NCBI GenBank assembly: GCA_037893225.1
Contig: JAZGUH010000023.1
Location: forward strand, 136,501 to 200,500
Direction: 5' to 3'
DNA from: Hippasteria phrygiana
Taxonomy: Eukaryota > Echinodermata > Asteroidea > Valvatida > Goniasteridae
Length of the DNA: 64,000 nucleotides
This document shows, in pieces, positions 10,501 to 22,500 of the stretch; the stretch's first letter is position 1, and each line of letters opens with the position of its first letter. The position numbers and the translations under genes are program-made. A model generated the notes under the pieces. That model was not told the DNA's origin, searched no databases, and worked only from the letters and a program-made list of their open reading frames with translations.

Positions 10501-13500
10501 ACAATGACATTTTATCCCGAATGACCCGCGTGACCTAACGCACTTGTGTGAACACAAAAGGTGGTAGCACAACGCGCACGTGCTAAATTTGATCAGAATA
10601 GGCGTCCGTGTAACATGGCGTGACATTACGTCAGCAATTTCATCCCGAATAACCTTTAACCTTTGAGATACCAAACTGGCCTATTTTGAAGACAAACAAA
10701 TTTTGCTTGGCAAAAACATGTTACGTCCAATTTGTTCTCATTGCCTCGTTCTCCGCAGATTTTTGCTTAAAAATATGTGTTTAGTGATTCTACTTCACAG
10801 CTCCCAAACATTGGACCCGGGTTTTGCAGTGAGTTACGTTTGTTGTTGCTCAGTACGTACTTGTCAGCGCCTGAAAATTACTGTCGACCACCTAAGATGT
10901 AATAATCTTTACTCTCTGTACTTTATTGTTGGTCACGGTAGTTGTCTTGTAATTTTTTTAATATTTTTTTTATGCAAATCGCCCATCGCAAGCCCTAGGG
11001 CACTCGAGGTGTGGGCTACAGAGGAATATGTGGAAGAACCAGCCCCTCACACTGAAACAAGACAAGATAATCTCTTCACAGTATGAATAGGGTCGGGATG
11101 GGTAACTAGTCCACTGCAAGGCATTAATAATGGCATAATGCCTCTACCCATATTAGGCGTAGAAGTGCTATAGCCCAGGACTTGGCTCTAACCCCACAAC
11201 CTGCAGAATTACCCACAGACCTTGAATTAAATGAGCCAAACCACTAGGCCGCAGCACTTCCACAAAACCAGAATAACAAAATTAAGTCCAATGGAGACAC
11301 GCGGTAAACTAACGTCCCTGTCAACTTACCGCAACCTTGATGTAAAACAACCAGGCCGAAAGCGGTTGCAGAAGATATCCGCGCGGCCGCGGAAAGTCAT
11401 CAGGCTGGCAATGTGACATTCTGCCAGCCTCGAAGGCGAATAAACATTCTTGTCGCAGTAAATAAAAGTCCAAATGGAAACGCACAGTAGAATTACGCGA
11501 AGGCATGTCACGGCAAGTTTCCGCGAGGCCGTGGGAAAAAAGTCCAATGGAAACACGGCTTAAGGCGCCAAATGGAGCGAGTTGTAGAGTGCTTAAGATC
11601 GCAGGGGCACTCATCAAAAGATTGCTGTTGCTCTCTCTATAGTATATTGGAGTTCCTGTCATTAGATCACCAATGGAATAATATAGAGGCTATTGAATAA
11701 CCCTACAATAGACATACATGTAGGCCATTTTCGTATGGTAGGTATTGAAATATTATAGGGTGTCTGACGGAGCAACTGTTCAAATCTTATAAAACTTAAA
11801 CAAAAATTATACCTGTAATTATGCTATATGTTATGGCTTGATTCTAAGATTTGATTCAAAGACATAGTACGAAGTACATGTAACTGAGTTGAGAGAAGTC
11901 TTTTTTTTCTTATCTTTAAGTGATGAACTGGTTTTGTTTTGGACAGATTCCCGAGGTAGTTTACTCTTTGGTTTCCTTGACAACGCTTTTCTTGAGATTT
12001 AACCGCATCACCCATGTTGGAGAAGGTCTTCAGAACCTCACGGTGAGATACCTTGGTTTTATTAATCATCATCTTTTAACCAGTTCAGGTCGGATGACGT
12101 GTATACACGCAAGGTTTTGCAATATTCAGAACGGTTGACTGATAAACACGCACTTGATCGAGGCCGGTAATATGTCAGCGACTCGCTCGCAGCGAGTGAG
12201 GCCGGCAATATCAGGTTGTGCTACCCGCAGATTACGGCCTGAACCCGCCTGGCATCGAGGTTCGTAAAAAATAATCCCGTGCCTGGGTCCGGTTAATGTC
12301 AAAATAATCCTGGCGTGAACTGGTTAAATTTCTATAATTTTAACATCAAACGAGATGCATGTTCAGCATTTATTGGTGTACATTGAGCATATACATGTAC
12401 AAAAGAGAAATCTTGAAGCATGTTTGACATTTTATTAACAAAGAGCAGCTAAAAATATCTTGTGCTGGTTGATAGATTTCTTCCAGTCACATCATCGAGT
12501 ACATCCATCTTTCTTGCAGAAGCTGACCATGCTTAGTTTGCGAGAGAACAAGATTCGAGCCCTTCCCAAGGGGATTGGTATGTTAGTGCATCTCATTACG
12601 TTTGACGTCTCGCACAACCACCTTGAACATTTGCCTGAAGGTAATTACTATGTACTGTAGAAAGGATAGGACTTTTACACGTTTAACGAACAAAAATTTA
12701 TATCCGTTTAGAAATTTTCCAAAACGTTTAAACGAAACTCAAATTTATAAAATGTGACCATTTTTTAACGCAATATACCTTCCAGTTTTATTTACAAAGA
12801 ATCTACTATTTTTGTAAATCTATTTAATTTTACAAAACATTAAAAACGCCTTTAGTACTTGATCACATTCCAAGAAGTTTAATTGATACATCTCTCAATG
12901 ACCAGCAACTATCTATTGTGTCAATGAAACAGTGTATACATTGTTTGTGTTTGATGTTTTCAATACGCCGCTGGGCCAAGATCAACGCTCACTGCGCTGA
13001 TGGCGCCTTTCCTATTCTGATTTTAATACCAAGTTTTCGAACAATTCCGAGTCTGTCATGTGACCGCAGTTACCCCACAATACTGAGACGGGCGGCAGCC
13101 TTTTTGAAGTGTTGAAAAAACGTTCAAACGTTTAAACGCTATATGAAAGTTTTGCTAAACGTTTATCAAATTTAACGTCAATTTCCATCCTTATACTGTA
13201 GCATACAAATAATAGTTCTTTTCATGTGACATCAATGGTCCATATAGTATCCCTAGAGCACTGACAGTAATCAATTTGTTTAAAATCAGATATACCACTC
13301 ACTGTCCTGAGGACGGACAGAGCACACTGTCCGAAACGTCGAGATCCATTCTCACCCGTTCTTTTCGGAACCACAGATCTTTTCAGAACCCACAATCTTT
13401 CATTTATTTCTCATCATTTCCACCATGCAAAGCTTCAAATCATATTTATATACCAGTCAATTGTGCCACATGTGTACAGATGACGCCAAGTGGCACAAAA

Positions 13501-16500
13501 AAACAGTGGCACCAGGCTGGATGATGCCATTTGCCGCTATTTGTGCAGTTTCAATCCATTGTTGGATTATTGTGTGTGTTACGCTTGACTGCGCAAGCAC
13601 ATTGTGGCCGTTTCGCTTGGCTGCAAAGACCGGCGTGACACCCCGGTGCCTCCTGTAAATGACCGTACTCAAGGGGTTAAACTGCCCAATGATAATTCAA
13701 TGGCTGTCCATTGTTTCAATGGCTGTTCCAGCGGTCGGCTGGAATTTTTGGTCATGGCATTTTTTTTGTGGGGGGGGGGGGGGGGGGTGGGGTAATTATT
13801 GTAAAATACCACATAGTATTCTGTCAGTCAATCAAGAGACGGAATCTTCAGAGGAGGTATAACGTAGCTCTCAACAAGATGTTAAACAGTCACAGGATAC
13901 TGGAATTGCATGCAGAATTAGACTTGCCACAGTCTGCCAGTGACTGATGCTTCTTTTTTGCCCGCAGAGATTGGTAACTGTGTGCAGCTGTCGTCATTAG
14001 ACCTGCAGCACAATGAACTACTAGACTTGCCACAGTCCATCGGTAATCTCAGAGCTATAAGCAGATTGGGCTTAAGGTATGTTGCAGGCCATTCTGTTTT
14101 CATATAATCATGTTTGTTACTGTAACGGATTTGTGTTGCTGTAACGGATTGTTGGTGCTATAATTCATTTTTGGTGCTGAAATGGATTTTTTGTGTAACT
14201 GTGGATGGAGAGATATACCGTACCCTGTGGAGACATTAACACAATAGGAACAAAGGGACTGAATAGGTCTCCACAGGGCAATTCTATGGGTTAGGTTGTC
14301 TCCACAAGGAATTTTGTGTACAAAGTCTATGGGGGTTTGCTTAAGTACAGTGACAAAGGGGAGAACAATGCCATGTCTCCACAGGGATGCAAAAACGCGG
14401 ATGTGTGTGTACAGGTATGTATATACGTTCGAGGAACTTGGTTTGAAAAATAGCTTTTGTTTCCTTAAAGTCCATGATACTGAGTGGACGTGAATGACCT
14501 TTCCCCTCAGATACAACCAGCTAACAGGTGTCCCTCAAACCTTGAGTCAGTGCACAGAACTGGAGGAGCTGAACGTTGAAGGCAATACTATAGCGACATT
14601 ACCGGTAAGACCGGGGACAATCGGGATTTGTCCTCACAACTACAGTATTTCCTTAATTTTGTAGCGCTCCTTGTGGTGAAAATTATTGCCTGCCAACAGA
14701 CTCCAACTGGAGTACTTAAAGAGTATGTAAAGGCCATCGATACTCTTGAAATTAAAACCCCTGTCACATCTGTGCGATGTTGTGTACGAATCGACTACGA
14801 CATGAAAATCTTTTGCAATCTTAGATATCCGTACTGAGACCTGTACGGCTTCGTAATCATTCTCAAGTATTCTTGGTTGATCGGCATACACGTACGAAAG
14901 TTTTAAACTGTTTAAAACTTTTGTACTCCATCGTGCGATTTGTCAATTCCGTACGATGTTGTATGAAGGTCTTGTAAAGGTTGTGCAAGACGGTGATTAA
15001 GTTCGATTATTTGAATCGTGGACATTTGAATTCGTGCCTATTCTTGTACATTCGTACACATCACACAGATGTGACAGGGGCTTAACTCTTTTAATACGGT
15101 ATTATAATGGGGGCTGTGACGTAATTGTTTTACAGAATGTTTACAACGAGCCGCTCTGAGCGGCTTTCCAGCAGTAATAGGCTTTTTTGAGCCGCTGTGA
15201 GCAGCGCGCCGTAGCGGAAGAGTTAAACAGCTTCATTTTACACTTTCTCATGTTTTATAAGTTTTTACCCTATACATGTTATTTAACTGGCTGTGCTTTT
15301 GATATTTGACTGTCGGCATATATTTTGTATTTGACGATATCTGATATATGACTACGTGTTTATTTGATATTTGACTGGCTCTACGTTTGATATTTGCCGA
15401 CTGTGAATGACTGTGATATTTGACTGACTGTTTTATTGATATCTGACTGGCTGAATATTGTATATTTGACTGTCTGTGTCTGATATTTGAGTGACTGTTT
15501 GATAATTGACTGGCTGTTCATTTTGACTGTCTATATCTAATATTTGAGTGACTGACTGATAATTGACTGGCTGTTCATTTTGACTGTCTGTGTCTGATAT
15601 TTGAGTGACTGTTTGATAATTGACTGGCTGTTCATTTTGACTGTCTGTGTCTGATATTTGAGTGACTGTTTGATAATTGACTGGCTGTTGATTTTGACTG
15701 GCTGTTCATTTTGACTGTCTGTGTCTGATATTTCAGGAGGGTCTTCTGTGCAGTCTTTGTAATCTCACCAGTTTGTGTTTATCACGAAACAACTTCACCT
15801 CATATCCAGTCGGAGGGCCACAACAATTCGCCACAGTCTATGTGAGTAGTCCTTTAGTCATTCAGTTTGGGCATTAAGCCTAACCCTGCCAGACGCAGCA
15901 CAGTGCATCTGTGCTGACAGCTCCACTTTGCTGGACTCTACACACAAGTCAATGTGACAAAGTATGCAATATTATGTGTCTGGCAGGGTTCTAGTCAAAA
16001 TGCCCCGCAGGGTTAGGGTTAAGTGCATATGCCTAACATGTCTGTAGTTCATATTATAAAATAACTCGATCACAATGCTCTTTAGTTACGAACATTTGAT
16101 AGCCTTAATTAAGGCTAACCATCCCCAACCTTAGGGGAGAGTGTGGTCTAGTGGTTAGGATTTCTGACTCATGACAAGAGGGTCTGGGGTTCAAATCCAG
16201 CTACTTTCTATATGTTGTGTCCTTGGGCAAGCCACTTCATCCCCACTTGCCTTTCTCCATCCCGAAGTATAAATGGGTACCGGCGATGGACTAGCATCCT
16301 GGGGAATAGAAATATTCTCAGTCCATTCATGCTACTGAAAACGGAGATAAATGCCGGCCTGTTGTGCCACATTGGCTCGTGTCCGACTTTGCTTTTACTT
16401 TTTATCCCGATCCTTCAAAGGAAGAGCTCAGCCAACAATTTTCATTAAGCTCGGTGTCCCTTGAAAGTACAGAGAAAGTACCATTGGATTTTTAAAAAAA

Positions 16501-19500
16501 AACTTGAGGTGTGGGCTTCAGAGGAAAGTGTGGAAGAACCAGCTCCTCACGCTAAAACAAGATAATCTGATCTCTTCACAGTATGAATAGGGTCGGGATG
16601 GGTAACTAGTTCACTGCAAGGCATTAATAATGCCTCTACCCATATTAGGCGTAGAAATGCCATAGCCCAGGACTGGGCTCGAACCCACAACTTGCAGAAT
16701 TACCCGCAGATCACGAATTCAATGCTCCAAACCACGAGGCCGGGGCACTTCCAAAGTACTGGGCAATGGTATATTTGGAAGATTCCCGAAGGTTCTCAGC
16801 AAAAATCCCTGTAGCAGGGGTGTGATTTATGTGGATTTTTCCTGATTTCAGGATTTTTTATTAGACATCTTCCGGATTTCTAGAAGTTTTTTTTGTTGTC
16901 CTTTTAATTGTTTTCATTATTTCAAAATGACCTCTGAAACCTAAAACGGTCTTCTTTTAATTCTAATGACACAATTTTTTGCAATTTTGAACTGCATCTT
17001 TTGGTAGAAAATGCAGTTTTCAGTACATTTTTCAGCAACGCCAAACAAATTAAATGCCTCCGAATCTTTTGTGGCATGTTTAATTTTCCACTTCTCACCG
17101 GTTCTATAAGTTGTCACGAAGAAAAAAACTACAGGCTTATCGAAACGTTGAGAACAACCCGAGAAGTCCCCATGGTTCTCCCTGAACCATATTAACCCGT
17201 GAAGTCCCCATGGTTCTCCCCTGAACCATATTTCTCACTTATCGACAGTAGAGAAAACGAGTTGCCTGATATTGGTTCTCCCTTGAACCCTTCTCACTAA
17301 ACGAAGGTTGAGATACCTGTTGTGCGATAAGGTTCTTTTCAGAACCCATACCTCTCGTTAGTTGAGATAAACACATGGTGTCACCGCAAACCAAAACAAA
17401 ATCGATATTCCACCATGCAAAGCCTCAAAACTTATACATTTAGCTCTACAAGTGTCATAACAAAAATGAAGAGACTGTGTGTGATTTGTTTTGTTCACCT
17501 ATTTATTTGTAGTCAATTAACATGGAGCACAATCAGATCAACAAGATTCCCTTTGGCATCTTCAGTTGTGCCCGCTACGTCACCAAACTCAACATGAAGG
17601 ATAACAAACTCATGGCTTTACCATTAGGTAGGTTTCTCCTAAACCTCTCGATCTTGTACTTGATTCCACCTATTGTTTGCTAGTATACAAATATTGACTG
17701 CTTTGAGTGGTGTAGTCAAACCAGCCTCAACGTCTGAAACGTCTTAAGACTGTCTTAAAAACATCATTTCTTTTTGCTTTTTATGATGCCTAAAATGTCG
17801 CTGGGGGGAGTTCCCCCTTCTCTCCCCCCCCCCCCCCTATTATGCCACTGGAGGTGATCCACGCAGCATTATATTTTTTTGAGGGTAAATAGAATGCTCC
17901 ATGGATCACCGAGGGATAAAGCAGTCAATATTTGTTTTCTTACACCTCTCCCATAGATTCCTCAATTTAAGTACTTGCTTTAAAATACGTTTAAATGTAC
18001 GACTTTCAATGTGAACTTTGCAACAAATTTTTCCACGTCAGTGATAATTGTATGTAATTTAAACAGTGATCTTGGTCTTGGACCACCAGGTTTTTGTCTT
18101 GGTCTAAGACTTTCAGGTATTAGACCACAACAATGCCTGAGGCGGTCTGATATCATCTGTAATTGATTTATTTGATTATTGATTGTTTCAGATATCGGTA
18201 GCTGGACTACAATGGTTGAACTAAATCTAGGAACCAATCAATTAACCAAGTTACCAGAAGACATCCAGTTTCTGACGTCGTTGGAAGTCCTCATACTCAG
18301 CAACAACTTCCTCAAGGTAAATACTTCTCCATCGTACCTACTTTACCAGCAGGTTTAGATCCATGTTGTAAAGGTCGATGTAGGCCGGCTGCCAAAGACG
18401 CCTTTACGTGCCAGCGACTCGACCACGTTGTAGCCGCGTCCTTCGCAATTCAGCATCCCATCTGCGAGTCAGGATGATTAGCCTCCCAAATTATTATTTA
18501 TTTATAATTGAATAGTACACCACAGAGCCAAATGCCTGGGACAAAATGTAGTCCACATGCAGTGAAACAAGAAAATAAATGAAATTGATTTTCTTTTCTT
18601 TCCTAGAAACTTCCTAGAGGCATAGGTAGCCTGACGAAGCTGAGGGTACTAGACCTAGAGGAAAATAAACTGGAGTCACTACCATCTGAGATAGGTAGGA
18701 AACGTAGAGCTATATTAAATTACTAGTAAATGTACAAAGTGATACCTGCTGGGCGCATCCATGTTTGTGTACAAACCTATGGAAAACTCTTTTTTGTACG
18801 GCTTTTGTACGGCTATTTGCATATCTGCGTTTGTATTCTATAAAGTTTCGTTATCGAAGCCGAAACCCGAAACGCACAATCAGTAAATGAGCGTTTCATT
18901 TTGCTCTCCGCAAACAACGCATGCGCGTACGGCGCTGCAGATGATTTTTGCCGTGACGTTTTATAACCATCATGACGCGCTTGAGTTGTTTGCGTACGTT
19001 GTACTTCTGCGTTGTATTTAGAGTACACTTTTAATATTCCCTCCATCTAACTTCATTATGTTCTACAAACACGCACACAAATTTGAAAAGTCTGCACGGA
19101 GGAAGGATTTAAAGTATCTCCGCACGTAAAATAAGGAGTTAGCGCTCTAGTAATTTAATATAGCTCTGTGGTAGGAAACCACAGCCACTCTATCACCTTG
19201 CCACGCCCCCCCCCCCCCCCCCCCCCCCTCCCCAAACCAGGGCATGCAACTTTTCCTCGGATCAGCTGATTTCCTCGTTTTTCACTTTACACTTATGCCA
19301 TTGAAAATTGAAAAACCCTGTACAAATTCTTGTAAAGATTGGAAATGGAATTCCGTAGTTTTTTGTTAATTCCAAGTTGCATGCCTGCAAACCGTACATT
19401 GAAATCAGTATTATGTGAAGGTGGATTTTTGCATCAGGGATGGTATAAATTAAGAGATGTTTGCCCTTTCTGATGTAAATTGGTCATTCCATAAATTTGG

Positions 19501-22500
19501 GGTCCAAAAGGGAATTTTTTTTGTATCCCTGTTACACCTGACCTGTGTAATTTCCCATCAAGTATCATACAAATTTACTTCGCATTATGTTTTAATTGTT
19601 TCGCAAGTACTTTTGCTTTACGCACTACCGAACGCGGTTACACGGGTCGAACTCAACCCAGATGTTTTCAACACGGGTCGAGAGCTCTCAACCCACCTCC
19701 CGAGCAGGGTTAGTTTCAACCCGGGTTGAGCGCTCTACACGGGTCAGTGCCGTGTTGAAAATGTGTGAAAAGTCAACACGTGTCGGACCCGGAAAAAAAC
19801 AGATTTTTCGTAGTGTGAAAAGGCCTAATGTGAGGTGGGGGGATTAGGTTAGGTTAATGGCTGTACACTGCCCTCTACACACGCACGCCAAGGCCACATC
19901 GCTAAGGATGTCTTGGCCCTTCCGTAGGGAACTGCGGCCGACCTGTATTTGCATAATTTAACAGGCAGGTCAAAAGAATAATGGCGCTTGCGCACTTGGG
20001 GAAATCATGTTTGAGTAATTAGCTGGCTAGTCAGGTAACATACGTACATGCGTACATCAAGCTGTATGGTGTGGGGAAACTAGACCAGTGAGTCAGTAAT
20101 TGTACAATGCCTGCACTGTAGGTCACGTGATTATATGCACTCTACATCACGCGCGCATGCAAATACACACACAATTCTAGTAAGCGAAATTCTAGCGAGC
20201 GAAACTACGATGTCCTTTGCGATGTGGCCTTGGTGTGCATGTGTAGAGGGCACTGTACATCAATTAACATGTTTGTACCGTAGACTAGTAGAAGAGATGC
20301 CCTTTCTGATGTAAATGGATCATTCCATACATTTGAAAACTGACCTGTGTAATTTCCTATCAAGTATCATTAAAATTTACCAAACACTTTGTTTTAATTG
20401 TTTGGCAAGTACTTCGCTTTACGCAATCATTCTTGGAGATAAAAGGCATTAAAGAATGTGTCCAGAATTGCAAAATCTTATACATGTCACTATGTAACAG
20501 GGCCATCAAAAATGTCGCACTTTTAAACCCCCAATTTATGGAATGACCCAAATACCTAAATTCTTAATATTAACTTTTTCTAGGCAATCTGAAGGAACTT
20601 CAGAAACTCGTGGTGCAATCAAATCAACTGGTCAACTTGCCAAGAGGGATTGGGTGAGTGTATATACCACATTGCAATATAACGCGTACTTCCGTATCGT
20701 TTCTTTTGTCAATTAACAATTGTTGACTGCTGTGATGGGGGATATGATGTTTTTAACCCCCTCGGGGACGCATAGCACCCGAGGCTTAGCCTCGGGTGCT
20801 ATGCGTCCCCGAGGGGGTTAAAAATGTCATATCCCACAGCACAGCAGTCAACAATTTTGTTATATCGCCAAACCCAGTTTATTTCTGTTCAATTTGAAAT
20901 TAACTCAAACAAATCACGCGATCAAAACAGCTGGTCGTCTGCTAGTTCACTTCTTCCACTATAGTTTACTATCTTTAACAGTGTAGCGTGGGTACCATTG
21001 ATACAGCTCAATAGCGAGCTGGCTGCGCTGATGTGTGATATCATGTTTGGAGTGTGCCAGTCGTTTTTATAGACCGGACACAATCAAAATACAGTATCCA
21101 AGACGGAGATATAACAACATAATTTATAATTATTGCACTGTTTTTTGTTGTCTTAAATTACAATTGCCTTGCCAAAGCATATTGGCAAGAGATATTTATA
21201 AGCTTGTCGGGGCAAAACAGTGCTCCAGTAAATAATGTTATCGTGACTCTTTCCGTAGGCGGTTGACCAACCTGACCAATCTCGGTATTGGAGAGAATAA
21301 CCTGAACTCCCTCCCAGAAGAGATAGGTAAGTCAGGAAGCTAGACTTGGTTACTATTCCCACCACCACCCCCCCCCCCCCCCCTCCCAAAATAACTATGA
21401 TTATGCTGAGAAAATCGAAATATTGATTTTTTTTTTAAATGTTGCAGGAACGTTGGAGTTACTGGAGCAGTTATACTTGAATGACAACCCCAAACTGAAC
21501 GCCCTGCCGTATGAACTAGCCTTGTGCAGCTCCTTACAGATTATGAGTATTGAGAATTGTCCGCTAGCCAACATACCTCCCGAGGTGACTGCTGGAGGAC
21601 CTTCGTTGGTCATACATGTAAGTTATTGCTCTGTCCTTGCATTCCATCAACATGACACCCCCCCCCCCCCCCCCCCCCCACATTCCAGCCCACCTTGCTA
21701 ATTATGATTACGAGCAATGCCTACTGGCCAACATACCTCCCGAGGTGACTCCTGGAGGACCGGTGTTTCTCATGCATGTAACTGCTTCCTCGTCACATTC
21801 CATCAACATGCCCCCCCCCCCTCCCCAGCCTCCTAACCCTAACCCACCCCTCCCTGGGCCCAATTTCATAACGCTGCTTAACAAACGATTTTCTGCTAGC
21901 GGAACCCTCGCCCATTTCATAGAGACTGTAAGCAGTAAGCACAGCGAAGAGCCCACTAACTTCGGAAGCAGGATTTGCTTAAATTAGTGACGCAACAATA
22001 GAAATCTCCGTGCACACACAAGCGTTAGCACGACTTAGCCATGAAATACGCTAATGCTTAAACAAATTTTCCTGCTATAGTTAGCACAACTTTTCTGCTT
22101 ACCGTTAAATAAGCAACACTATGAAATTGTGCCCTGATTCTAACAAATTGATTTCTGCTTATACAGCCATCACCCATATCATTGATGAGTCCGTAAGCAC
22201 AGCAAAGAGCACACTAACTTCAGACAGAATTGTTCTCAAAATAGTGACTCGACAGTAGAAATCCCCATGCATGCGCAATTGAAAGCGCATATAATGCTTA
22301 GTGCATTGATGAGTTTCATGAAACCTTAGAGGTTACTGAAGGGAAACCCAAATTGCTGTGAGTTTGAATCCTCGACTGTTCCTCAAGCCCCCATATAGCC
22401 CCGAACCCTCCTATGTCCAAGCTGCATATAATTTTGTCATGGAAATGTTTTCTGTTTCTCTTGTAGTTCCTGAAGATGCAAGGACCGTACCGTAACATGG

